Positions 1-6,459 of a DNA stretch of 11,932 bases are shown piece by piece. Below the pieces are notes generated by a model, which was given only the letters and a program-made list of their open reading frames with translations, made no database searches and had not been told where the DNA came from. Origin of the DNA: Alphaproteobacteria bacterium (GTDB taxonomy: Bacteria; Pseudomonadota; Alphaproteobacteria; VGEJ01); assembly GCA_016869335.1 (NCBI GenBank), contig VGEJ01000054.1:1-11932 (forward strand). Reading direction: 5' to 3'. The stretch's first letter is position 1, and each line of letters starts with the position of its first letter. A program made the position numbers and the translations under genes.

Positions 1-2
1 TC

Positions 3-602
3 GAGCTCGCGACGCTGCCGGCGCTAGAGCGCTACAAGCTGCTCATCGGCCTGGTGATTCCGCGGCCGATCGGGTGGGTTTCCACGTTCAGCGAGAACGG
101 GGTGGCCAACTGCGCGCCGTTCTCCTTCTTCAACGTGATCTCCGAGGACCCGCCGCTGTGCGTCCTCAGCTTCAACCTGCGCTCGGACGGTTCCCTGAAG
201 CACACCCTGAAGAACATCCGCCGCACCGGTGAATACGTGGTCAACCTCGTCGACGAGTCGACGGCCAACGCGATGCATATTTCAAGCTATGAATTCGCGG
301 AGACCGAGAGCGAGTTCGCGAAGACCGGCCTGACCCCGGTGCCGGCGACAGTCGTGAAGCACCCGCGCATCGGTGAGGCTGCGGCGTCCTTCGAATGCAA
401 AGTCGAGCGCTGCATCAACTGGGGTGGCGCTCAGCGCGTGCTGGTAGTCGGCGAGATGCTGCTGGTGCATGCGCGCGAGGGCGTGATCGATCCGGAGACG
501 AAGCGAATTTCGGAAGAGCACTATCGCCCCGTCGGTCGGCTCTTCGGCAACCGCTACTGCACCACCCGGCAGCGCTTCAACCTGCCCGGCGAACTGCCCT
601 GA
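3..602 (+). CDS. Flavin reductase-like domain protein (5' end outside window)
   Basis: Member of the flavin reductase-like FMN-binding split-barrel family (RutF/DIM6/NTAB type), a cytoplasmic protein expected to bind FMN and either reduce free flavin for a partner monooxygenase or act as a flavoenzyme itself. The reading frame is open from base 3, and its first residues (ELATLPALERYKLLIGLV) resemble the usual N-terminus just after the start, so only a few codons are missing. The GTG at 54 is in frame but internal. Family hallmarks are the RPIGWVST strand, the NCAPFSFFNVIS segment (flavin-contact region), DPPLCVLSF, and YVVNLVDE. It ends at a TGA 9 bases before the SDR gene, so the two are probably co-transcribed. 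No partner monooxygenase is visible; it could lie upstream. Family call is confident; substrate is unknown. Confidence 0.88.
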   Translation, partial: ELATLPALERYKLLIGLVIPRPIGWVSTFSENGVANCAPFSFFNVISEDPPLCVLSFNLRSDGSLKHTLKNIRRTGEYVVNLVDESTANAMHISSYEFAETESEFAKTGLTPVPATVVKHPRIGEAAASFECKVERCINWGGAQRVLVVGEMLLVHAREGVIDPETKRISEEHYRPVGRLFGNRYCTTRQRFNLPGELP

Positions 603-611
603 GCAAGCCAG

Positions 612-1346
612 ATGGATGATACACATTCGTTGAAGGGAAAAGTCGCGATCGTCACCGGCGCGGGCGGCGGCATCGGCTGCGCTATTGCGCGCGCGTACGT
701 CGAGGCAGGGGCGAAAGTCTGCCGCATCGATCTCAAGTTTCCGGACCCTGTGAAGGACACGCTAGACGTCGTCTGCGACGTGGCCTCCGAAAGCGCCACG
801 CGGGACGTGGTGGCACGGGTGGCGCGCGAGCTCGGCGCGCCAGGCGTGCTCGTCAACGGCGCGGCATTGATCGATCCGAGCGCCACGGTGCTCGATCTGG
901 ACCTCGCGCAGTGGAACCGCATCCTGGGGGTGAACCTCGGTGGCGCTTTTTTGATGAGCAAGTGGTGCATACCGCACATGGTCGCCGCGGGCGGCGGCTC
1001 GATCATCCACATCGCATCACAGATGGGCAGCGTCGGCGCGGCAGGGCGCGTCGCCTACTGCGCGATGAAGGGCGCTTTGATCAACATGGCCAGAGCCATG
1101 GCGGCGGACCACGCCGGGCAGAAAATCCGCGTCAACACGCTCTCGCCGGGAGCCACCGAGACTGATCGCATGCTGCGCTTCGGCTCGATGGAGAACGCGC
1201 GCGCAGTGCACGGCTCCAAGCACCTGCTGAACCGGCTTGCGCGGCCGGAGGAGATCGCCGCGGGTGCCTTGTTCCTCGCCTGCGACGCCTCCAGCTTCAT
1301 GACCGGCGCCGACCTGCTGATCGACGGCGGGTACAACGCCGTCTAA
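612..1346 (+). CDS. SDR family NAD(P)-dependent oxidoreductase
   Basis: Classical short-chain dehydrogenase/reductase of 244 residues, the normal length, expected to oxidise an alcohol or reduce a ketone in the cytoplasm. The cofactor motif TGAGGGIG is at residues 15-22; an acidic Asp40 at the end of beta-2 (CRID) favours NAD(H) over NADP(H). NGAA (82-85) is a variant of the usual NNAG. The catalytic set is present: Asn108 (VNLG), Ser136 (IASQ), Tyr149 and Lys153 (YCAMK). The PG motif after beta-6 (SPGATETD) and the C-terminal GADLLIDGG are typical. Start ATG at 612 gives the expected N-terminus; the ribosome-binding site is weak. It follows the flavin reductase gene by 9 bases. Its TAA overlaps the stop codon of the convergent racemase gene, leaving no space for a terminator. 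Substrate cannot be predicted. Confidence 0.93.
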   Translation: MDDTHSLKGKVAIVTGAGGGIGCAIARAYVEAGAKVCRIDLKFPDPVKDTLDVVCDVASESATRDVVARVARELGAPGVLVNGAALIDPSATVLDLDLAQWNRILGVNLGGAFLMSKWCIPHMVAAGGGSIIHIASQMGSVGAAGRVAYCAMKGALINMARAMAADHAGQKIRVNTLSPGATETDRMLRFGSMENARAVHGSKHLLNRLARPEEIAAGALFLACDASSFMTGADLLIDGGYNAV

Positions 1347-2005
1347 ATCGACCATTTCAGGCGCACCCGCCCGATCGCCATCGCGACGGCGGCCTGAGTG
1401 GGCTCGACCACCGGGATGCCGATCTCGTCCTGCAGCGGCTTCCTGTAGCGCGCCATGCCGGCGCAGCCCATGATCACGACGTTGGCGCCGTGGATGTCGC
1501 GCAGCGCCTTGCCCGCGTCCACCATGCGGCCAAAGGTCTTTTTTTCGTCGGAGAGCTCGACCACCGGCAGCCCGACCGGCAATTCGCCGGAGAGCCGATC
1601 GGCGAGGCCCATGGCGCCGACGTAGCGAAGGTGGCGCGGGATGGACTGCTTCAGGATCGCGATCACGCCGAACTTCTGGCCGAGAGTGAGGGCGGTGAGG
1701 ATGCCGCACTCTGAGATGCCGAGCACGGGTTTCTTCGTCGCCTCGCGCAGCGCATGAAGGCCGGGATCGCTATAGCAGGCAATCACGAACGCCGCGTAGT
1801 CCTCCTCCTTCTCCCGGACGAGCTTCAGCATCGGCGCGACCACGCCTTCGACGTGCTCCTGCGTCTCGATCCCCGGCGGACCCTCCTTCAGCGTCACGCA
1901 GTCGATTCCCGGCCCGCCCTCGATGCGCAGCGGCGCGCAGGCTTCGTCGATGCCGCGGGTCACCGCCTCGGTGGAGTTGGGATTGACGACGAGGATTTTC
2001 TCCAT
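1343..2005 (-). CDS. Asp/Glu/hydantoin racemase family protein
   Basis: 220-residue cofactor-independent racemase of the Asp/Glu/hydantoin racemase superfamily. Members use two cysteines as an acid/base pair to invert an alpha carbon (5-substituted hydantoins, allantoin, aspartate, glutamate) or, in related enzymes, to isomerise or decarboxylate. The hydantoin-racemase-like start MEKILVVNPNST is present; the two candidate catalytic cysteines are Cys77 (VIACYSDPG) and Cys181 (IMGCAGMA), and the C-terminal PVVEPTQAA is typical. ATG at 2005 is chosen because it shares one base with the TGA of the cupin gene (TGATG), an arrangement of translational coupling; a longer open frame to 2398 runs antisense-free but inside the cupin and amidohydrolase genes and is not plausible. 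Last gene of a minus-strand operon. The pairing with an amidohydrolase fits a hydantoin- or ureide-like intermediate, but this is inference. Confidence 0.9.
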   Translation of the reverse strand: MEKILVVNPNSTEAVTRGIDEACAPLRIEGGPGIDCVTLKEGPPGIETQEHVEGVVAPMLKLVREKEEDYAAFVIACYSDPGLHALREATKKPVLGISECGILTALTLGQKFGVIAILKQSIPRHLRYVGAMGLADRLSGELPVGLPVVELSDEKKTFGRMVDAGKALRDIHGANVVIMGCAGMARYRKPLQDEIGIPVVEPTQAAVAMAIGRVRLKWSI

Positions 2006-2289
2006 CACTTCAGCTCGATCTCGATGAACACGAACTCGCCGGGTCCAGTGTTGACGATATTGTGCTCCACGCCCTCGGGCCGGGTGTAGGTCTGGCCCAT
2101 CGCGAGGTCGTTGACCACGGTCCCCTGCGAGGTTTCGGCGGTCAGCTGGCCCGCGCTCAGGCACACCACGATGGAGTCGTGGTTGTGGCGGTGCCAGCCG
2201 GTCTCGGTGCCGGGTGCGAAGCCAGACTCCGAGATGATGACGGGCGGCGTCTCCTCGATCCGTCGCGTCGTCGACTTGGGTCGGCTCAT
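2005..2289 (-). CDS. Small single-domain cupin protein
   Basis: 94-residue cupin, a single beta-barrel domain. Motif 1 is seen as GTETGWHRHNHD (residues 27-38) with His33 and His35 as likely metal ligands; the usual Glu of the motif is not obvious and Asp38 lies near its place. Motif 2 fits G(X)5PXG(X)2H(X)3N: GQTYTRPEGVEHNIVN at 65-80, supplying His76 as a further ligand. Such small cupins may bind metal and act as isomerases, epimerases or sensors; no specific role is assigned. Start ATG at 2289 overlaps the amidohydrolase TGA (ATGA), and its own stop overlaps the racemase ATG, so three proteins are probably made from one coupled message in similar amounts. Confidence 0.85.
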   Translation of the reverse strand: MSRPKSTTRRIEETPPVIISESGFAPGTETGWHRHNHDSIVVCLSAGQLTAETSQGTVVNDLAMGQTYTRPEGVEHNIVNTGPGEFVFIEIELK

Positions 2290-3662
2290 GGTTGCCGGCG
2301 CAGGGTGGCGGGGAGCGGCAAGTCGGGATTCTTCTCGTGCAGGCGCCGCCAGGCGCCGGCGGTGGCTTCCTGGGCGTTGCGCAGCACCTCCGGCTCATCC
2401 AGGCACAGGATTCTGCCGTCGCGCATCAGGAATTCGCCGTCCACCATCACCGATTCGACCATCCCCTGGTGGCCATAGTGCACCAGATTGGACACGAGGT
2501 TGATGCGCGGCACCATGCACGCGTCCCGCAGGTTCAGGACCGCGAGATCAGCCTTCTTGCCCGGTTCGATTGAGCCGATGTCGGCTTCGGCGCCGAGCGA
2601 CAGCGCGCCGTTCCGCGTCGCGGCATCGAGCGCGTGCTGGGGCGGCGGATTGACGCCGCCACCGTAGCCGCCGCGGTGCACGATGCTGCCGATCTTCATC
2701 GCCTGCAGCATGTCCTCGGTCATGTTGTCGGTGCCCAGGCACACGTTGACGCCGGCGTCGAGGATCTTCGCCACGGGAGCGGTGTGCGGGCCGCGGCGCG
2801 AGCTGTTTGCCGCGCAATGCGCCATGTGCACGCCGCGGCGGGCGAGCAGCGCGACGTCGCCGTCGGTGCACCACGTCCAGTGGGCGCCGACCACGTCCGC
2901 GCCCAGCCAGTCGTGCCGCTCCAGGTACTGCGCGGGCGTGCAGCCGGCGTACTTCCTGACCTGCGCCACCTCGCCCTTGCTCTGCGCCATGTGAACGGTG
3001 CGCCGCAGACCGTGCTTCTCCTTGAGGTCGTTGAGCTGCCGCAGCATCCAGGGCGAGCAGTTGTCCGGCGCGTGCCCCGCGACCTGGCAGTGCACCCGCC
3101 CGCCGTGGGTGCCGTGGAACTTCTCGATCAGCGCGCGCTCGCGCTCGAGGAAGGTCTCTCCCCAGGCGCGGTCGAACTCGTAGATGCCGTGGCGGATCTT
3201 GAGCGTGAGCGCGTCCGCACAGTTCTCCGCGAACCAGAGCCGCATCCCGGTCCGCGCCATGGCGCCGGCGTAGTTGACGACGTGGCGAAACGGCTCGACC
3301 AGCGTGCTCGTTCCCGAGCGCAGCGCCTCGGCCACGCCGAGCAGCGCGAGCGCACGCCGCATGTCGTCCTCCATGGCGAAGCTGATCGGCGACATGTAGC
3401 CGTAGATCGCCTCCGCGCCCATGTCCTCGACCGTTCCGCGCAGCGCGAGCAGCAGCACATGGGTATGGGCGTTGATGAGGCCCGGGATCAGCGCCTTGCC
3501 GGAGAGGTCGATCGTGGGAAGCGCCGCGTGCGCGCGCTCAATCTCGGTACTGCGGCCGACCGCGGCGATGCGGCCGCCCTTCACCGCTACGCCGCCGTCC
3601 TCTAGCAGCTCGCGATTGTCGTTCTGGGTGAGGACCGTCGCGTGGAGGAACTTGAGGTCCAC
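2286..3662 (-). CDS. Metal-dependent amidohydrolase (AtzA/TrzN/SsnA-like)
   Basis: 458-residue amidohydrolase of the ATZ/TRZ, SsnA and 8-oxoguanine-deaminase group, a TIM barrel enzyme that hydrolyses C-N bonds or deaminates N-heterocycles using one divalent metal. Visible ligands: His66 and His68 (NAHTH after the PGLIN strand), His224 (VHMAQ), Asp312 (LGTDN); His197 (AGHAPD) and His261 (VGAHW) match other conserved active-site histidines. At residue 227 the position of the usual general-acid Glu (HxxE) holds Gln. The C-terminal EPGKKADLAVLNL segment (367-379) is the normal beta-sandwich part. Start GTG at 3662 follows a strong GGAGGAG that lies just after the stop of the arginase-like gene. 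Second gene in the minus-strand operon. Close relatives cannot be told apart from sequence alone, so the substrate (cytosine, guanine-like, triazine, hydantoin-like) stays open. Confidence 0.92.
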   Translation of the reverse strand: MDLKFLHATVLTQNDNRELLEDGGVAVKGGRIAAVGRSTEIERAHAALPTIDLSGKALIPGLINAHTHVLLLALRGTVEDMGAEAIYGYMSPISFAMEDDMRRALALLGVAEALRSGTSTLVEPFRHVVNYAGAMARTGMRLWFAENCADALTLKIRHGIYEFDRAWGETFLERERALIEKFHGTHGGRVHCQVAGHAPDNCSPWMLRQLNDLKEKHGLRRTVHMAQSKGEVAQVRKYAGCTPAQYLERHDWLGADVVGAHWTWCTDGDVALLARRGVHMAHCAANSSRRGPHTAPVAKILDAGVNVCLGTDNMTEDMLQAMKIGSIVHRGGYGGGVNPPPQHALDAATRNGALSLGAEADIGSIEPGKKADLAVLNLRDACMVPRINLVSNLVHYGHQGMVESVMVDGEFLMRDGRILCLDEPEVLRNAQEATAGAWRRLHEKNPDLPLPATLRRQP

Positions 3663-3664
3663 CG

Positions 3665-3671
3665 CTCCTCC
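3665..3671 (-). promoter_or_regulatory. Ribosome-binding site of the amidohydrolase gene
   Basis: GGAGGAG on the minus strand, near-perfect Shine-Dalgarno match, about 2-4 bases before the GTG at 3662. It fixes that start and sits in the short gap after the upstream gene's TAG. Confidence 0.7.
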
Positions 3672-3672
3672 G

Positions 3673-4734
3673 CTATGCGCGGCCGACCTTTTTCAGCGCC
3701 ATGCCGGCCAGCATGAACATGATGACGTAGGCGATGACCCGGTAGGCCGCCGCCGAGTTGGGCGGGATGCAGATGAAGGAAGCGCCGGTGAAGCCGCGCT
3801 TGCCGATCTCTAGCGCGCAGCGGATCACCTCGAAATCGGTCATGCCAATGGGCTCGACCAACTCGCCCAGCACGTCGCCCGGCATCGGGCCGGCGCCGCC
3901 GAGCACGTCCATGTCGTAGTGCACGTAGACGGCTTCGGTGCCTTCGTACGCGTGGCGCATCTCCCTGCACAGCCCCTCGATGCCGAGTTCGGTGCGGATG
4001 CGCCACATCGGGTAGAAGTGGATGCCGCGGCGCCGGTAGTCGTCGACGCGCGCGCGCGGCTCGAGCATGCCGCGCTCGCCGATCTCCACCAGGTTCCTGA
4101 CCGTGAAGTTGGGGTGGAGCTCGTAGCACTTCGCCTTCCAGTTTGAGCTGCCCGCGATGCGCGGGTCCTTGGTGAGGCGATCGATCGGGTTGGAGTCCCA
4201 GTGCGTATCGAAGCTGATCATGCCGACGTTGCCCCGGGCGCGCTCAGCGATCGGCTTGGCGATGGCGTACGAGCCGCAGGGCGAGTTCTGGCCGAGGACG
4301 ATCGGCACCGCGCCGACGTCGAGCGCCTCGTTCACCTTCTGCTCCACCGCGGCCTGGGCCTGCAGGATGTTCTCCGCGTTCGGGCGGTAGTTGGCGTCGT
4401 CGGGAATCGCGGCATCGCCGAAGTCCATGACCTTCAGGTGCTCGAACACGTCCACGTCGAGGTCCTGAACGTAGCCCGAAGGATAGCGTGCCGACTGCTG
4501 GCGCACGCGCTTGGGGCCAGCGAGCCAGTCGGTGGCGGGGACGCCGCAGTACATGCCGCCGGCGTTGGCGACGTAGGGCGCGCCGATGATGGCGGCCTGG
4601 GCCCCCTCCAGTTCGGCCTTGGAGCGCGCGATCGGCAACGCCATGAAGCTCGGCATGTCCGGTGTCACCATCGGGATCTTCCGGCCGGCGAAGCGGTGGC
4701 TCTTGCGGATTTCCTCCCAGTCCGGATAGTTTAT
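3673..4734 (-). CDS. Arginase/agmatinase-family protein with altered active site
   Basis: Ureohydrolase-fold protein, 353 residues if begun at ATA 4734 (332 if at ATG 4671). The family hydrolyses guanidino groups to urea with a binuclear Mn centre. Using the longer numbering, DTHWD at 176-180 supplies Asp176, His178 and Asp180, and DMD at 274-276 supplies two more Asp. The first ligand motif, normally GGDHS, reads GQNSPCG (148-154), with Ser where the metal His should be, and the late Glu that holds the guanidinium is replaced in FICIPPN (320-326). So the fold is clear but agmatinase or arginase activity is doubtful. The 4734 start is preferred because AGAGGGAG stands 8 bases upstream and the added 20 codons (NYPDWEEIRKS...) have strong G/C third positions; no ATG, GTG or TTG precedes the TAA at 4750-4752. 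First gene of the operon, 10 bases from the amidohydrolase. Confidence 0.87.
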   Translation of the reverse strand: MNYPDWEEIRKSHRFAGRKIPMVTPDMPSFMALPIARSKAELEGAQAAIIGAPYVANAGGMYCGVPATDWLAGPKRVRQQSARYPSGYVQDLDVDVFEHLKVMDFGDAAIPDDANYRPNAENILQAQAAVEQKVNEALDVGAVPIVLGQNSPCGSYAIAKPIAERARGNVGMISFDTHWDSNPIDRLTKDPRIAGSSNWKAKCYELHPNFTVRNLVEIGERGMLEPRARVDDYRRRGIHFYPMWRIRTELGIEGLCREMRHAYEGTEAVYVHYDMDVLGGAGPMPGDVLGELVEPIGMTDFEVIRCALEIGKRGFTGASFICIPPNSAAAYRVIAYVIMFMLAGMALKKVGRA

Positions 4735-4742
4735 TTGGTACG

Positions 4743-4750
4743 CTCCCTCT
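4743..4750 (-). promoter_or_regulatory. Shine-Dalgarno for the arginase-like gene
   Basis: AGAGGGAG on the minus strand, 8 bases before the ATA at 4734. It is the best ribosome-binding site near this gene and points to a start at ATA, since ATG 4671 is over 60 bases farther on. A weaker GGAAG precedes ATG 4671, so that start is not excluded. Confidence 0.5.
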
Positions 4751-4751
4751 T

Positions 4752-5171
4752 ATGCCTCACAAGCGACATCGCCTGCACAATATCCGCGATCAGCACGCAG
4801 AACGCAACATCCACTCCGATATGTGCAGCGTGGTGGTCGCCGGCGACCGGATTTTCGTGCGCGGCCAGGTCGGCTACACCGTCCATGCCACGAAGCGGAG
4901 GCTGGTCGGGCCGGGGGATGCCAACGCGCAGGCCGACCAGGCGATGAAGAACGTGCGCCAGCTCCTGGAAGAGGTGGGCGCGCGCATGGAGGACATCTGC
5001 AAGGTGAAGGTCTGGGTGATCGACCGCGCCTACCTCGAGCCGGTGATGAACACGGTGGGCCGGCACCTGCAGGGCATCCCTTGCGCCTACACCGAGGTCA
5101 TCGTCGACGGGCTCGCGAGGCCCGAGATGCTGATGGAGGTCGACGTCGAGGTGGTGAAGGGCGGCGCATGA
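4752..5171 (+). CDS. RidA-family (YjgF/YER057c/UK114) protein 1
   Basis: 139-residue RidA-superfamily protein, trimeric cytoplasmic enzymes or ligand binders; RidA proper deaminates reactive enamine/imine intermediates. Family features include VVVAGDRIFVRGQVG (27-41), the DQAMKNVRQLLEEVGA helix, the DICKVKVWVID strand and PEMLMEVDVEVV at the C-terminus. The catalytic Arg of RidA (E. coli Arg105) aligns by eye with Tyr113, so this belongs with Arg-less Rid subfamilies, often found in catabolic operons with unknown chemistry. ATG 4752 is chosen because the paralogue at 7570 also begins MPH(K/Q)R; longer upstream reading would run into the divergent gene. No good Shine-Dalgarno is seen. Start lies 17 bases from the divergent arginase-like start, and its 3' end overlaps the MmgE/PrpD gene by 74 bases. 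Confidence 0.88.
   Translation: MPHKRHRLHNIRDQHAERNIHSDMCSVVVAGDRIFVRGQVGYTVHATKRRLVGPGDANAQADQAMKNVRQLLEEVGARMEDICKVKVWVIDRAYLEPVMNTVGRHLQGIPCAYTEVIVDGLARPEMLMEVDVEVVKGGA
4779..4807 (-). promoter_or_regulatory. Possible weak sigma70-like promoter for the minus-strand operon
   Basis: On the minus strand TTGCGT (4807-4802) and GATATT (4784-4779) are separated by 17 bases. The match to consensus is only 3/6 and 4/6. It would lie inside the divergent RidA gene and start transcription near 4772, some 40 bases before the arginase-like gene. Offered because a promoter for that operon must overlap the RidA gene; chance matches of this quality are common. Confidence 0.18.
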
Positions 5172-6459
5172 GGGTCAGCAGCAACTGGATGTTTTCGAGC
5201 TTCTCCAGTCGATTCAGCAAGCGGTTCATGTCTGCCCGCCCCGGAGCGCAATCCTCAAACTTCGCGTCCAGCTCCGCCTCGCTCAGCGGGACCTGCAGCG
5301 TACCTTTCGGCCGCTGCGCATAGCGCTCGAGCTTCTTCCCGGTCTTAAGGAAGACGGTGGTAAGCGCCGGCTCGCGTCCGTTCTCCATCGACGGGTGCGG
5401 ATTGCCAGGCCGCGTGTGCCGCATGCGGATGCGCGGCAGCCAGGCGCGAATCTCACGCCTGCACAGCGCCACGGGCGTGAAATCCGCCAGCTTGAGCCGG
5501 CCCTGCACCAGAGCGAGCGCCATCGCCCACTGCATGCTGAAGCGCGCCTCGGCATCGGTCTTCGGATCGGTGTAGCGCAGATTGTCGTAGCTGACGCGAT
5601 TCACCAGCACGTCGATGCTTTCGACGTCGTCCGCATCGAATCGATGTTTCTGCTTCAGAAAAAGCAAGGCATCGACTGCCGTGTGCACGCTCGCGCAGCA
5701 GGGATGGATCTTGGCTTTCAGGCCGTAGCGCTCGATCGCCAGAGGCTTGCCGAGCCGGCGCGTCCGGTAGCCGGGCGAACCGTCGCCGGCAAAAAGGTCC
5801 CGGAACGCCCATGGGCCTTCGAGCGGCTCGGCGACGCCGGCCATTCCGCTTTCGGCCAGCAGCGCCGCCATCACGCCGTGCTGGGCGGCAAGCCCCGCGT
5901 GCATCGGCTTGGCCGTCGTGCCGAACTGCAGCTTGGAGCCGCTCGCCATGCTGAAGGCGAGGCTGAGCGCGGCGGTGACGCGCGCCTGGTCCAGCTTCAT
6001 CAGCCGCGCACAGGCCGCTGCCGCGCCGAACGGCCCGAGCGTGGAGGTGGAATGCCAGCCGCGCCGGTAATGCACGAGGTTGACGCCATTCCCCACCAGC
6101 GCGAGCGCCTCCAGGCCTGCGATATAGGCATCGAGGGCCGCGGCGCCGGAGACGCGCCTCGAGCCGGCCAGCGCGAAGATCGCCGGCGCGATCACCGCCG
6201 TGGCGTGGCCGGCCATCGGGTGATAGTTGTCGTCGTAGTCGAGCGCGTGCGCCGCCGTGCCGTAGCCGAGCGCCGCCGAGGGTGGACCCCAGTCTCGCGC
6301 GACCCTTGAAACGCGCAGCGTCGCTTCGTCCTTCGCGCCCGCGACCATGCACGCGACGACGTCCTTGAACGCAGCCCTGGCCAGGACCAGGGCGCGGCGC
6401 GAGCGGATCGGCGGCGTGCGGGCGATCCACGCGGCGAGGGCCGCGGTCGGCGCCTTCAC
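5098..6459 (-). CDS. MmgE/PrpD family protein
   Basis: 453-residue MmgE/PrpD-family protein; characterised relatives include 2-methylcitrate dehydratase PrpD, cis-aconitate decarboxylase and iminodisuccinate epimerase. Hallmarks: HALDYDD (71-77), GHATAVIAPA (84-93), GWHSTSTLGPFGAAAA (134-149), KPMHAGLAAQHG (184-195) and YGLKAKIHPCC (245-255), with Asp, His and Lys residues typical of the active site. The family domain seems to end near residue 428; the last ~24 residues are Arg/Pro/Ser-rich and are encoded antisense to the end of the RidA-1 gene. The stretch before HALDYDD is shorter than I expect. Start ATG 6459 overlaps the TGA of the deacetylase remnant (ATGA), so expression was coupled to that now broken gene. 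In clusters with racemases and amidohydrolases this family may act as dehydratase, epimerase or isomerase; substrate unknown. Confidence 0.9.
   Translation of the reverse strand: MKAPTAALAAWIARTPPIRSRRALVLARAAFKDVVACMVAGAKDEATLRVSRVARDWGPPSAALGYGTAAHALDYDDNYHPMAGHATAVIAPAIFALAGSRRVSGAAALDAYIAGLEALALVGNGVNLVHYRRGWHSTSTLGPFGAAAACARLMKLDQARVTAALSLAFSMASGSKLQFGTTAKPMHAGLAAQHGVMAALLAESGMAGVAEPLEGPWAFRDLFAGDGSPGYRTRRLGKPLAIERYGLKAKIHPCCASVHTAVDALLFLKQKHRFDADDVESIDVLVNRVSYDNLRYTDPKTDAEARFSMQWAMALALVQGRLKLADFTPVALCRREIRAWLPRIRMRHTRPGNPHPSMENGREPALTTVFLKTGKKLERYAQRPKGTLQVPLSEAELDAKFEDCAPGRADMNRLLNRLEKLENIQLLLTLMRRPSPPRRRPPSASRASRARRR

Noticed and set aside
1343..2398. 351-residue version of the racemase with a 131-residue Arg/Pro-rich N-terminal extension
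   Set aside because: The extension overlaps the cupin and amidohydrolase genes out of frame; the NPNST start and the TGATG overlap fix the start at 2005.
2634..3605. 323-codon open frame on the plus strand
   Set aside because: Antisense to the amidohydrolase gene, Arg/Val/Ala-rich, no domain; shadow frame.
4693..4736. Plus-strand promoter for RidA-1 (TTGCGG with TAGTTT or GATAGT)
   Set aside because: Spacing is 26-28 bases, too long for sigma70.
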